Assembly (NCBI GenBank): GCA_050951405.1
Contig: JBMNIZ010000014.1
Location: 62,001 to 126,000 of the forward strand
DNA from: JBMNIZ01 sp050951405
Lineage (GTDB): Bacteria > Bacillota > DULZ01
Direction of reading: 5' to 3'
Length of the DNA: 64,000 bases
Shown here one piece after another: positions 17,051-26,544 of this stretch. The position numbers and the translations under genes were made by a program. The notes beneath the pieces are model-generated. The model had not been told where the DNA came from. It saw only the letters and a program-made list of their open reading frames with translations, and did not search any database. Position 1 is the stretch's first letter; each line of letters starts with the position of its first letter.

Positions 17051-17779
17051 ATGAAAGATCTGAAAGAGAGACTGATTGTAGCGCTGGATGTGGATACTTG
17101 GGAAGAAGTGGCTGGACTGGTTTCTGCTTTAAAGGGACAGGTGGGCATGTATAAAGTAGGGCTGCAGCTGTACAGCCGCCTGGGACCGCAGGTGATTCAG
17201 TATATCCGGGATCAGGGAGAAAAGGTTTTTGTTGATTTAAAACTGCATGATATTCCCAATACAGTGGCCTTGGCCACCAGGGCCCTTACTCAGCTGGGAG
17301 CCAGCTTGATCGATGTGCATGTGGCCGGTGGAGTGCAAATGATGGAAGAGGCGGTGAGGGCGGCCCGGGAAGCGGCCCTGGAAAAGGGGCAGGAAAAACC
17401 GGCTGTTATCGGTGTAACCGTTCTAACCAGCCTGGACAGGGAAGCATTAGTCCGTCTTGGATTTCCTTGTATGGATATTCTGCAGCTGGTTGCCGGCTGG
17501 GCAAAAAGGGCTCAGGAAGCGGGGCTGGATGGGGTGGTGGCTTCTCCCTTGGAAGCCAAGGCTATCCGACTGGCTTGCGGTCCTGATTTTCTGATTGTTA
17601 CTCCCGGCATCCGACCCCGGCAGGTTCATTCCCATGATCAAAAAAGAGTGGCCACTCCTCGGGAAGCGATTTTGGCGGGGGCCAGCCATTTGGTCATCGG
17701 CAGGGCCATCACCCGAGCAGGGGATCCAGCTCAAATGGTCAAGCAAATCATGGCGGAAATGGAGGAGGCTTATGCTTAA
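17051..17779 (+). CDS. pyrF: Orotidine-5'-phosphate decarboxylase
   Basis: Decarboxylates OMP to UMP (242 aa, TIM barrel). N-terminal L-I-V-A-L-D-V-D is followed by the catalytic K-x-D-x-x-K-type segment F-V-D-L-K-L-H-D-I-P-N-T-V near residue 60. The C-terminal phosphate-binding V-T-P-G-I-R and G-R-A-I-T motifs are present. ATG 17051 has GGAG 8 nt upstream. It overlaps pyrE by 8 nt. Confidence 0.97.
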   Translation: MKDLKERLIVALDVDTWEEVAGLVSALKGQVGMYKVGLQLYSRLGPQVIQYIRDQGEKVFVDLKLHDIPNTVALATRALTQLGASLIDVHVAGGVQMMEEAVRAAREAALEKGQEKPAVIGVTVLTSLDREALVRLGFPCMDILQLVAGWAKRAQEAGLDGVVASPLEAKAIRLACGPDFLIVTPGIRPRQVHSHDQKRVATPREAILAGASHLVIGRAITRAGDPAQMVKQIMAEMEEAYA

Positions 17780-18347
17780 ACAGGAGCAGATCTTAGACAT
17801 TTTTTATCGGACTGGAGCCTTGATGGAAGGGCATTTCCGCTTGACTTCCGGTAGACATAGTGATCAGTATATCCAGTGTGCCAGAGTTCTTCAGCACCCC
17901 GACCATACTATTCTCTTATGCCGGGAAATTGTGCGAGATTTTCTTGATCAGGATATCGAAGCTGTAGTGGGGCCGGCCATGGGTGGGATTGTTCTTGCCT
18001 ATGAAGCCGCCAGGCAGCTGGGAGCCAGGGCTTTATTTGCGGAAAGGGAAAATGGCGTTATGACTCTCCGTCGGGGCTTTTCTTTAGATCCGGGGCAAAA
18101 AGCGTTAGTGCTGGAAGATGTTATCACTACCGGCGGCTCAGTGATGGAAGTGGTACAAATGCTCCAGAAACGGGGAGTGCAGGTGGTGGGTATCGGCTGT
18201 CTGGTAAAAAGAAGCAAAGAGGAACTAGACTTGGGAGCACCCCTGCGGGCTTTGCTCACTGTAGAAATCAAATCCTATCTGCCGGAAGAATGTCCCCTTT
18301 GCCGGGAAGGGGTGCCTTTGACGAAACCCGGCAGCCGAGAAGTCTAG
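17772..18347 (+). CDS. pyrE: Orotate phosphoribosyltransferase
   Basis: Makes OMP from orotate and PRPP (191 aa). It begins M-L-K-Q-E-Q-I-L-D-I-F and includes the G-H-F-R-L-T-S-G-R-H-S loop typical of the short PyrE type. The PRPP motif V-L-E-D-V-I-T-T-G-G-S is near residue 115. It is the last gene of the operon; only 22 nt separate it from the converging rqc2. carA and carB, often inside this operon, are absent here. Confidence 0.96.
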   Translation: MLKQEQILDIFYRTGALMEGHFRLTSGRHSDQYIQCARVLQHPDHTILLCREIVRDFLDQDIEAVVGPAMGGIVLAYEAARQLGARALFAERENGVMTLRRGFSLDPGQKALVLEDVITTGGSVMEVVQMLQKRGVQVVGIGCLVKRSKEELDLGAPLRALLTVEIKSYLPEECPLCREGVPLTKPGSREV

Positions 18348-18369
18348 TTTCTTTCTTTTGGCGGCGTTT

Positions 18370-20158
18370 TTAGGATTGTTCTTCTCTGATTAGAAGCTGA
18401 TGGACCAGGTCTTTTTCCGGAGTAACATAGATGGTGCGATGTTTCTCATAAACCACCATGCCCGGTTTGGCCCCTTTGGGTTTACGCACGTATCTTTTTT
18501 CCGTATAATCCACCGGCACTCTGGAAGATTGCTGCCCCTTGCTGAAATAGGCTGCCAGGATGGCGGCTTCGGTGATGGTACGGGCAGGAATTTCCGAACC
18601 TCGGGGATTTTGAACGATGGACGTGGGAACCCGCCATTTCCTTGACATGGAACCACATATCCCGGTCCCGGGCAACTTTTAAAGTCAGATGATCATTTTG
18701 ATGATTGTTTTTCCCAATGAAGATGGAATAGCCGTCGGAAGATACCGCTTGGAGAAAAGTTGGTTTTCCGGCGGTTTTTTTCTGTCCTGATGAAACAGGG
18801 CGGGCGGGTTCTTTTATGTAACCTTGAGCATGTAGTTCCTGGGCAATCTCCTCCAGATCGGATATGCTGGATGCTTCATCCAGGCTGTGGGCCACCGACT
18901 GCAGGTATTGAATTTCTTCTATGGTGTTTTCATATTGTTTGCGGGCTTTTGTGGCAGCATTCTTCGCTTTGGTATATTGTTTAAAATAATTTTGCACGTT
19001 TTGAGAAGCTGTCAGATCCGGCTCCAGTTCAATGGTAATCAGAGCGCCGTTTGGATCATAGAAATTTTCCAAGGTCACTAGCTTTTTGCCTTTTTCGATT
19101 CGGTATAAATTGGCGGCTAAAATCTCACCTTTGATTTTTAATTCTTGGGCTTTGGTCGCCAAAAGAAAAGCATCTTCCTGCAGAGAGGCTTTTTTCCAAC
19201 ACTTTTCCAATTGTTTTTTGACCAGGCGCTGGAGCTGTTTTTGCCGGGCTTGGAACTCTTCTTCCCGTCTTAATTCACGGTGAAAAAGATCCACTGTTTC
19301 ATTGACCGTAGCCGGGTGGATTTTTGTTTCTTCCGGGTAGCTGGTTAGATCGGCAGCAGAAAAGACGTGAGGTGATCCATTCACCCGCACGAGAGTGGGC
19401 CGGAAACGCCCGGCGAAAAGCTCTGAGGTCAGCTTTTGCAAGGACTGCCAGAGAATATCCAGATCGTATGCACCGCAGTACTCCACGCGGATATCTTCCG
19501 GGAGACCGGCCCGAAAAACAATTTCCCCGGCCAGGAGAGGACTGATACCTGCCAGCAAATCCACCAGAGCGGAGGAGACTTTTCTGTCCAGCTTTTCCAG
19601 GAGCTTTTCCTGAAATTCCCCTTGGCTGATTTGCCTGGGATCCAGTTTGTTTTGCGGTGGGGGATCAAGATAAGTGCTGCCGGGAAGTACCTCCCGGTAG
19701 CGACTGACAGCACGGCTGTATCGTTTCATCCCATCGAGAATCTGCTTGGTAGCGGGGTTGATCAAAATAATGTTGCTGTGTTTTCCCATTATTTCACAGA
19801 TAAGCTGCTTGAGAGAAGGTTCTCTCAGTTCATTGAAAGCTTCAATGTGAAAGGTCAGCTGGCGTTCTAGTCCTTTTTGAGTGATATCAGCGATCCTGCC
19901 TCCTTCCAAGTGCTTTCTCAGAACCATGCAAAACATGGAAGGATGGGGAGGATTGGCCAGCGTTTCTGTCGTTAAATGAACCCTGGCCCTTCTGGGATGA
20001 GCGGAAAGGAGGAGTTTATATCTTTCTCCCGACTGCCGCCGCAAATTGATGAGGATGGTATCTGGCCAAGGCTGATATATTCTATCTATCCGGGCTTGAA
20101 GCAAAGACTCTTTCAATTCCCGGCGGACTGCCCACATGGTTATGCCATCGTAAGCCAA
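18370..20158 (-). CDS. rqcH: Rqc2/FbpA homologue (NFACT ribosome quality control protein), frameshifted near its 3' end
   Basis: Binds stalled 50S-peptidyl-tRNA and adds C-terminal alanine tails; older annotations call it fibronectin-binding protein. The N-terminal NFACT domain begins M-A-Y-D-G-I-T-M-W-A-V-R-R-E-L, a long coiled coil covers residues about 290-430, and the NFACT-R domain has D-R-D-M-W-F-H-V-K. The frame breaks just after M-A-G-S-H-V. Removing one base of the GG at 18619-18620 restores V-I-V-Q-N-P-R-G-S-E-I-P, which continues to the stop at 18370. A single-base sequencing error is more likely than real loss. It is convergent with pyrE. Confidence 0.9.
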
Positions 20159-20317
20159 AGGGATCTCCTCCTTGATCTCTTTTTGAGCAGGAACAGTATA
20201 ACATTTTTCCCCGGCAAAGAAAAGTTGCTCAACGGCGGCGTTGGGCCGGGTAATTATTTTCCTTTTTCAGGAATATAAATTACAAATGCAGCAACAAGCC
20301 GGTAAAGGGGAGAGTCT

Positions 20318-23071
20318 ATGCGGGAATTCAGCTGGTACAGTCTGACCAAGGAAGAATGCTTGCAAAGACTGGGGGTGGAGGAAGAAAAAGGGCTGAAAGC
20401 CGGGGAGGCGGCTGCAAGGCTGGAAATTTGGGGTTATAATCGCCTGCAGCAAAAGAGAGTTATTTCTCCCGGTAAAATTTTATTGTCCCAATTTACAGAT
20501 TTTATGGTTTTGGTTTTGATTGGCGCCACCTTGATTTCCGGCCTTTTAGGGGAATTTGCCGACGCTTTGACTATTCTGGCCATCGTGGTTATTAATGCTG
20601 TCTTGGGCTTTATTCAAGAGTACCGGGCGGAAAAATCCATCGAGGCTTTAAAAAAAATGACGGCACCGGAGGCGACTGTTTTTCGAGAGGGCATTGCCCA
20701 AAGGATTCCGGCGGAAGAAGTGGTGCCAGGGGATATTTTACTACTGAATATGGGGGACAAAGTAGCGGCTGATGCCAGGCTTTTGTCCGTCCATAATCTG
20801 GAGATGGAGGAAGCGGCTTTGACGGGGGAATCCCAGCCGGTAGCCAAAAGGGCAGAGACCTTGGAAAAGAAAGAAATACCATTAGGAGACAGGTTTAACA
20901 TGGTTTATATGGGGACCTCAGTGACCAAAGGTCGAGGAAAAGCTTTGGTAGTAGCCACAGGGATGGAAACGGAAATGGGAAGAATTGCCGGCCTGATGGA
21001 AGCGGTGGATCAAGAGGAAACGCCTTTGCAGAAACGTTTGCATCAATTAGGAAAATGGCTGGTTTTCTCTTGCTTGCTAATCTGCGCTTTAGTAGTGGCC
21101 ACCGGCATCTTCCGTGGTGAACCTGTCTACCAGATGTTTTTAGCAGGGGTGAGCCTGGCGGTGGCGGCAATTCCGGAAGGGCTTCCCGCCATCGTAACAG
21201 TGGCCCTGGCGGTGGGAGTGCAAAAGATGGTCAAGCGCCAAAGTATTATCCGCAGACTGCCGGCAGTGGAGACCTTGGGTTGCGCCACAGTGATTTGCAG
21301 CGATAAAACCGGCACTCTCACCTGCAATGAAATGACGGCCAGGCAGATCTACTGTGCAGGCAGTCTTTTTCAGGTCACCGGAGAAGGTTATGAGCCCAAA
21401 GGGGAATTGATGAGGGACAATAAAAAAGTTCCCTGGCCTAAAGAGGGGACCATGAGTAGACTTTTGCAGGCCTTGGCCTTCTGTAATAACGCTTTCCTCA
21501 AAAGAAACGGCCAGGATATCGGGGGCCTTTTTCGTGCCAAAAAGAATGCTTCCTGGGAAATTGAGGGAGATCCTACTGACGGAGCCCTTCTAGTCCTGGC
21601 GGGAAAGGCCAATTACTGGCGGGAGCTGCTGGAAAGGACTCAACCACGTCTTTTAGAGATTCCTTTCGATTCCCAGCGAAAATTGATGACGGTGGTGGTA
21701 GGAGGCGAAGGCTACCCTTATGCTTTTGTCAAGGGAGCACCTGAGGTGCTTTTTCCCCTATGCAGCCGGGTGGATGTGAATGGCCGACTTGCTCCTCTCA
21801 CGGAAGATTTAACAAAAATACTGGAACAGGAAAATGAAAAGATGGGTGCCCAGGCCTTACGGGTGCTGGGTGTGGCTTTCCGCCAATTGCCTCTTGGTTT
21901 ATCGCCGGATGAATTAAAGGAAGAGGCGGAAAAGGAATTGATTTTTCTGGGATTGGTCGGCATGATCGATCCCCCGCGGCCTGCCGCCGTGAAGGCGATC
22001 AGGGTTTGCCGGGAAGCGGGTATAAAGCCGGTGATGATCACCGGTGATCATCAGATCACTGCTCGGGCCATTGCCGAAGAAATGGGTTTTCCGCTATCTG
22101 AAAACAGCATCTTAACAGGATCCCAGTTGGATACCCTCACAGATGATCAACTGGCAGCTAGGGTGGAACAGGTCAGCGTTTATGCGCGAGTTTCCCCGCA
22201 GCATAAACTGCGCATTATCAAGGCCCTGAAAGAACAAGGTCATGTGGTGGCCATGACGGGAGACGGGGTCAATGATGCACCGGCCCTGAAAGAAGCTGAC
22301 ATCGGGGTGGCCATGGGGAAGGGTGGTACCGAGGTGACGAAAGAAGCTTCGGATATGATCCTGGCTGATGATAATTTTGCCACTATTATCGCCGCTGTGG
22401 AAGAGGGCAGGTCTATTTACGAAAATATCCGGAAATTTATCCGCTATCTGCTTTCCTGTAATGTGGGAGAAGTGTTGACTATGTTTTTGGCTTCCTTGGT
22501 GGGTCTCCCTTTGCCTCTGTTGCCTATGCAAATACTATGGGTTAATTTAGTCACCGATGGCCTGCCGGCCATGGCCCTGGGGGTGGACAATGCCGATCCG
22601 GACCTGATGGAGCGTAGGCCACGGGCTCCTGGAGAGAGTATTTTTGCTCACGGACTGGCGAAAAAAATAATCAGCCGGGGAGTGCAGATTGGGCTGGGTA
22701 CCCTTCTTGTTTTTTCCTTGGCTTATTATCTCAGTGATGGAGATTTGACCTTGTCTCGGACTATGGCTTTTACCACCCTGGTCTTTTCCCAACTTTTTCA
22801 TGTTTTTGAGTGCAAGTCAGAATGCCATTCTTTGTTTAAAATTGGTATTTTTTCCAATCCCTATCTAGTGATGGCTGTGAGTATTTCTACCCTCATGCAG
22901 TTGTCAGCCATTTATTTACCGTTCTTGCAGTCTCTCTTTAAAACAGTCCCATTAAATGGGTTCCATTGGGGGATTATTTTGGCTGTAGCCGGGGGTAGGA
23001 CGATGATCAATGCTTTCAGTTATTATATTATGTCACCTTTGCAGAGAAGGGTGGTTTACCTGCGCCATTAG
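20318..23071 (+). CDS. P-type Ca2+-transporting ATPase (PMR1/SERCA-like)
   Basis: A P2-type ATPase of 917 aa. Order of features: N-terminal cation-ATPase domain, first transmembrane pair (about residues 55-110), the T-G-E-S actuator loop near 170, and the P-E-G-L-P-A ion-binding helix near 288. These are followed by the phosphorylation site D-K-T-G-T-L-T (Asp about 329), the hinge G-D-G-V-N-D-A-P-A-L near 648, and six C-terminal helices including N-L-V-T-D-G-L-P-A. The N and D ion-ligand pattern of the last helices and the P-E-G-L motif point to Ca2+ (possibly Mn2+) export. It is a monocistronic unit with a terminator after it. Confidence 0.93.
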   Translation: MREFSWYSLTKEECLQRLGVEEEKGLKAGEAAARLEIWGYNRLQQKRVISPGKILLSQFTDFMVLVLIGATLISGLLGEFADALTILAIVVINAVLGFIQEYRAEKSIEALKKMTAPEATVFREGIAQRIPAEEVVPGDILLLNMGDKVAADARLLSVHNLEMEEAALTGESQPVAKRAETLEKKEIPLGDRFNMVYMGTSVTKGRGKALVVATGMETEMGRIAGLMEAVDQEETPLQKRLHQLGKWLVFSCLLICALVVATGIFRGEPVYQMFLAGVSLAVAAIPEGLPAIVTVALAVGVQKMVKRQSIIRRLPAVETLGCATVICSDKTGTLTCNEMTARQIYCAGSLFQVTGEGYEPKGELMRDNKKVPWPKEGTMSRLLQALAFCNNAFLKRNGQDIGGLFRAKKNASWEIEGDPTDGALLVLAGKANYWRELLERTQPRLLEIPFDSQRKLMTVVVGGEGYPYAFVKGAPEVLFPLCSRVDVNGRLAPLTEDLTKILEQENEKMGAQALRVLGVAFRQLPLGLSPDELKEEAEKELIFLGLVGMIDPPRPAAVKAIRVCREAGIKPVMITGDHQITARAIAEEMGFPLSENSILTGSQLDTLTDDQLAARVEQVSVYARVSPQHKLRIIKALKEQGHVVAMTGDGVNDAPALKEADIGVAMGKGGTEVTKEASDMILADDNFATIIAAVEEGRSIYENIRKFIRYLLSCNVGEVLTMFLASLVGLPLPLLPMQILWVNLVTDGLPAMALGVDNADPDLMERRPRAPGESIFAHGLAKKIISRGVQIGLGTLLVFSLAYYLSDGDLTLSRTMAFTTLVFSQLFHVFECKSECHSLFKIGIFSNPYLVMAVSISTLMQLSAIYLPFLQSLFKTVPLNGFHWGIILAVAGGRTMINAFSYYIMSPLQRRVVYLRH

Positions 23072-23083
23072 CGGATAATTGTG

Positions 23084-23117
23084 GAAGTACTCCCAAGGGG
23101 GTGTACTTCTTTATTTT
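23084..23117 (+). terminator. Intrinsic terminator after the Ca2+ ATPase
   Basis: GAAGTAC (23084-23090) and GTACTTC (23103-23109) arms are extended inward by CCC/GGG and followed by a T-rich tract. It lies 13 nt after the stop. Confidence 0.8.
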
Positions 23118-23234
23118 TTGCGAAAACAAGGTCATGAAAGGAATTTGCTCTTGGGGAGAGAAGTATTGGAAATGGATAAGCTTAGCTGTAATCGACAATA
23201 GTAGAACTGGACAAGGGCGAAAGGAAGGATCATG

Positions 23235-24113
23235 ATGATTAAGAGCATGACCGGTTACGGCAAGGGTCAAAGCATAGGCTGTGGCTTGGCGGTGACCATT
23301 GAGATCAAAACCGTTAATCATAGATACCTGGAAATGAATTTCCGCTTACCCCGGTCATACGGAGCGTATGAGGATCGGATTAAAAGCTTATTGAAAGAAA
23401 AGATCAGCCGGGGACGGGTGGATCTGCTTTTTTATCTGGAACAAATGGAGAAAAAGGCCAGTGCTGTCAAGGTTGACAAAGAATTGGCAATGGCTTATTA
23501 TAATTCCTTGAAGGAAATAGCAGGAAAACTGGATCTGCCGATGAATTTAGGAGTTTTCGAAATAAGCCAATTGCCGGAAGTGATCGCCGTGGAGGAGGAT
23601 GAGACTGATCTGGAAGAATTCTGGCCGGTGGTAGAAAAGGCCGTCCAAGAGGCGCTGGCAGGGCTCATGAAGATGCGGGAGGAGGAGGGCCGCCGGATAC
23701 AAAAGGACCTGCTTCTCCGGCACCAGTCAGTGAAAGAAATGATTGCAGCCATCGAGGCTTGCTCCGGGATAATGGTGGACAACTACCGAAAAAGAATCTC
23801 TGAGAGGATCCGGGAACTCTTCCCTCAGCTGCCGATAGATGAACAGAGACTGGCCATGGAAGTAGCGCTGATGGCGGAAAAGAGTGATATCACAGAAGAA
23901 CTGGTTCGACTGGAAAGCCATCTCGGACAGATGAGGGAATGTCTGGAGAGCACTGAGCCTGTTGGGAGAAAACTGGATTTTTTAGTGCAAGAGATGCACC
24001 GGGAGATCAACACTATCGGCTCCAAAGCAAATGATCTGGAGATTAGTCAGCAGGTGGTCAATTTGAAAAGTGAGCTGGAAAAGATCCGGGAGCAAGTGCA
24101 AAATATCGAGTAA
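23235..24113 (+). CDS. yicC: YicC family endoribonuclease-like protein
   Basis: About 292 aa. N-terminal YicC domain: I-K-S-M-T-G-Y-G-K-G, then V-N-H-R-Y-L-E-M-N-F-R-L-P. C-terminal DUF1732 domain: A-E-K-S-D-I-T-E-E-L-V-R-L-E-S-H, and the end G-S-K-A-N-D-L-E-I-S-Q-x-V-V-x-L-K. E. coli YicC is a ribonuclease involved in sRNA decay; the Firmicute homologues are presumed similar. ATG 23232 and 23235 are both possible starts behind AAGGAAGG. It heads the yicC-remA-gmk-rpoZ-coaBC run, a standard clostridial order. Confidence 0.94.
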   Translation: MIKSMTGYGKGQSIGCGLAVTIEIKTVNHRYLEMNFRLPRSYGAYEDRIKSLLKEKISRGRVDLLFYLEQMEKKASAVKVDKELAMAYYNSLKEIAGKLDLPMNLGVFEISQLPEVIAVEEDETDLEEFWPVVEKAVQEALAGLMKMREEEGRRIQKDLLLRHQSVKEMIAAIEACSGIMVDNYRKRISERIRELFPQLPIDEQRLAMEVALMAEKSDITEELVRLESHLGQMRECLESTEPVGRKLDFLVQEMHREINTIGSKANDLEISQQVVNLKSELEKIREQVQNIE

Positions 24114-24166
24114 GGAGTGATCAGGCTGCCGGACCGGAAAGATGACTGGCAAAGGGGGCCCAAATC

Positions 24167-24439
24167 ATGGAGATCAAGTTAATTAACATTGGTTTTGGGA
24201 ATATTGTTTCCGCCAACCGGATAGTAGCTATTGTTAGTCCGGAATCAGCGCCCATTAAAAGGATTATCCAGGAAGCAAGAGACCGGGGCATGCTTATCGA
24301 TGCTACCTATGGACGCAGGACCAGGGCTGTGATCATCACCGATAGTGACCATGTGATCCTGTCCTCGGTTCAGCCTGAAACTGTGGCCCATCGCCTTTCC
24401 TCCAAGGAAAATTCCGGGGTTTTTGAAGGAGTGGAATAA
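24167..24439 (+). CDS. remA: RemA family extracellular matrix regulator (DUF370)
   Basis: A small DNA-binding protein (90 aa). In Bacillus subtilis RemA activates biofilm-matrix and osmoprotection genes. The sequence matches the family throughout: I-K-L-I-N-I-G-F-G-N-I-V-S-A-N-R-I at the N-terminus, the S-P-E-S-A-P-I-K-R-I segment, and the basic loop T-Y-G-R-R-T-R-A-V-I near residue 50. Position between yicC and gmk is conserved in Firmicutes. Confidence 0.95.
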   Translation: MEIKLINIGFGNIVSANRIVAIVSPESAPIKRIIQEARDRGMLIDATYGRRTRAVIITDSDHVILSSVQPETVAHRLSSKENSGVFEGVE

Positions 24440-24441
24440 GA

Positions 24442-25050
24442 GTGGAAGGGACGGGTTTGTTGTTGGTGCTTTCCGGTCCTTCCGGAGCGGGGAAAGGCAC
24501 CTTATGCCGTGCTTTAATGAAAGAAATGCCCCAATTAAGTTATTCCATTTCCGCCACTACCAGGCCCCCCCGGCCTGGAGAAACCCATGGAAAAGATTAT
24601 TACTTCGTCAGCCGTCAATCTTTTCAGGAAATGCTGGCTGCAGGCGAGTTTTTAGAGTGGGCGGAAGTGTATAACAATTATTACGGGACTCCTAAGAAAG
24701 CAGTGCTGGAAGCCCTGTCCGCGGGAAAGGATCTGATCTTGGAAATCGATATTCAAGGAGCTTTACAAGTCAAGAGCATCTACCCCCAGGCTGTTTTTAT
24801 TTTTATCCTCCCTCCTTCCTTTCAAGAGCTGGAAAAACGCATCATCCATCGGGGAAAAGACTCAGAGGAAGCCATTCGGCATCGCCTCAGCTGTGTGGAG
24901 GATGAGCTCCATTATATAAGAGAATACGATTACGTCGTGGTCAATGATCAAATACCCTTGGCATTGGAGAAACTAAAGGCGATAATCATCGCCGAAAAAT
25001 GCCGTCCCCACAGACAACCATATGTATGTGCCAAGAATTCCACGGTATAG
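24442..25050 (+). CDS. gmk: Guanylate kinase
   Basis: Phosphorylates GMP to GDP (202 aa). Walker A L-S-G-P-S-G-A-G-K-G-T is at about residues 10-20. The GMP-binding S-A-T-T-R-P-P-R-P-G-E segment and Y-Y-G-T-P-K follow. The I-D-I-Q-G-A strand and lid R-G-K-D-S-E-E-A-I are also present. The GTG start lies 2 nt after remA, so translation is probably coupled. Confidence 0.97.
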   Translation: MEGTGLLLVLSGPSGAGKGTLCRALMKEMPQLSYSISATTRPPRPGETHGKDYYFVSRQSFQEMLAAGEFLEWAEVYNNYYGTPKKAVLEALSAGKDLILEIDIQGALQVKSIYPQAVFIFILPPSFQELEKRIIHRGKDSEEAIRHRLSCVEDELHYIREYDYVVVNDQIPLALEKLKAIIIAEKCRPHRQPYVCAKNSTV

Positions 25051-25062
25051 GGAGGAATGAAG

Positions 25063-25269
25063 GTGAATCAACCCAGCTTAGAAGCTTTGATGAAAAAAGT
25101 AGATAGTAAATATTCACTGGTGGTAGTTGCGGCCAAAAGGGCTCGTCAGCTGACTGAAAAAGAAAAGAACAAAGATGAAGAGAATCCTGTCAAACCGGTG
25201 ACCAAGGCTCTGTACGAAATTGCAGAGGGGCTTCTTACGTATGAACGGCCCAAAGGGGGCATTAAATAA
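25063..25269 (+). CDS. rpoZ: RNA polymerase omega subunit
   Basis: A 68-aa omega subunit that aids RNAP assembly. Features are P-S-L-E-A-L-M-K-K-V-D-S-K-Y-S-L-V-V-V-A-A-K-R-A-R-Q-L and the C-terminal K-P-V-T-K-A-L-Y-E-I-A-E-G. GTG 25063 is preferred because GGAGG (25051-25055) is 7 nt upstream of it but only 1 nt from the ATG at 25057. It lies between gmk and coaBC, as in most Firmicutes. Confidence 0.94.
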   Translation: MNQPSLEALMKKVDSKYSLVVVAAKRARQLTEKEKNKDEENPVKPVTKALYEIAEGLLTYERPKGGIK

Positions 25270-25310
25270 TGGTGGAAGCCGCTTTCCACTGATCAAGGGA
25301 GATTAGGCCC

Positions 25311-26525
25311 ATGCAAAAAAAATTAGTACTGCTGGGGGTGACCGGGGGGATTGCCGCTTACAAAGGAGCTGAGCTGGTCAGCCTGTTGGTGAAGCAAAAT
25401 TTGCATGTGCAGATAGTTATGACGAAAAAGGCCCAAGAATTTATCACCCCGCTGACCTTAAGCGCTTTGTCCGGCAATCCGGTCTGGTTGGACGAATTTG
25501 ATTACCAGCAGCGGTTGCCGGTTCCCCATGTGACCCTGGCGGAACAGGCGGACTTATTGGTTATTGCCCCCGCCACCGCCAATACGATTGCTAAGCTGGC
25601 TCAGGGCATCGGCGATAATCTTCTAACCTCTCTGGCCCTGGCCTACAATAAAAAAATGCTGGTGGCTCCGGCCATGAATGCCAACATGTATCGACATCCG
25701 GCAGTCCAGGCAAATCTCCGTATTTTACAAGAACGGGGAGTGGAAATAATCCAGCCGGAAGTGGGTTATCTGGCCTGTGGTGCTGTGGGGCCGGGGCGCC
25801 TGGCGCCGGTGGCGGAAATAGCTGCCCGCATCCAGTTTCATTTGTTCCAGCCCAAAACATGGCTGGGAAAGAAGGTGCTAGTGACGGCAGGGGGAACCAG
25901 GGAAAATATTGATCCGGTAAGATATATCGGAAATCGCAGCTCCGGGAAAATGGGATTTGCCCTGGCCAAAGCAGCCTGGTTGCGAGGGGCGGAGACGGTT
26001 TTGATCAGCGGGCCCACGGAACTAAAAGCTCCACCGGGTATGCAGTACCGGCAGGTGGAAAGCGCCGAGGAAATGCGGGAAGCTGTTTTGGAATATTATC
26101 CGGAAACAGATGTGGTGATCAAAGCGGCAGCCGTAGCCGATTTTCGTCCCGCCCAAGCAGGTTTACATAAGATCAAGAAGGATAGTGATTATTCTGCTAT
26201 ACCCTTGGTCCGCACGCCGGATATCTTGCAAGAATTAGGAGAAAAGAAAAGAGAGCAGATTCTGGTTGGATTTGCCGCGGAGACGGAGCATCTTTTGGCC
26301 CACGCCCGGCAAAAAATGAAGAAAAAGAAACTGGACTTAATCGTGGCTAATGATGTAACACGAGAAGGCGCAGGATTTGCTGCGGATACTAACCAAGTGG
26401 CCTTGCTTTTTCCCGACGGTCAGGTCCAGCAGCTGCCCTTAATGTCCAAGGAAGAAGTTGCCCAGCGGATTTTGTCTGCTGTAGAAAATATGCCCCGGTT
26501 TCAGAAACAGCCTTCACGGGCCTAG
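25311..26525 (+). CDS. coaBC: Bifunctional phosphopantothenoylcysteine decarboxylase/phosphopantothenate-cysteine ligase
   Basis: Performs two steps of coenzyme A synthesis. The N-terminal flavoprotein CoaC half has G-V-T-G-G-I-A-A-Y-K and the conserved P-A-M-N-A-N-M-Y segment, with the active-site Cys in L-A-C-G. The CoaB half starts near residue 185 with V-L-V-T-A-G-G-T-R-E-x-I-D-P-V-R and N-R-S-S-G-K-M-G. Full length at 404 aa. It is followed by metK after 19 nt. Confidence 0.97.
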   Translation: MQKKLVLLGVTGGIAAYKGAELVSLLVKQNLHVQIVMTKKAQEFITPLTLSALSGNPVWLDEFDYQQRLPVPHVTLAEQADLLVIAPATANTIAKLAQGIGDNLLTSLALAYNKKMLVAPAMNANMYRHPAVQANLRILQERGVEIIQPEVGYLACGAVGPGRLAPVAEIAARIQFHLFQPKTWLGKKVLVTAGGTRENIDPVRYIGNRSSGKMGFALAKAAWLRGAETVLISGPTELKAPPGMQYRQVESAEEMREAVLEYYPETDVVIKAAAVADFRPAQAGLHKIKKDSDYSAIPLVRTPDILQELGEKKREQILVGFAAETEHLLAHARQKMKKKKLDLIVANDVTREGAGFAADTNQVALLFPDGQVQQLPLMSKEEVAQRILSAVENMPRFQKQPSRA

Positions 26526-26544
26526 GATAAGGAGTGATTTAACC

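Noticed and set aside
26526..26544. Possible SAM riboswitch upstream of metK
   Set aside because: The gap from coaBC is only 19 nt, too short for any known SAM riboswitch.
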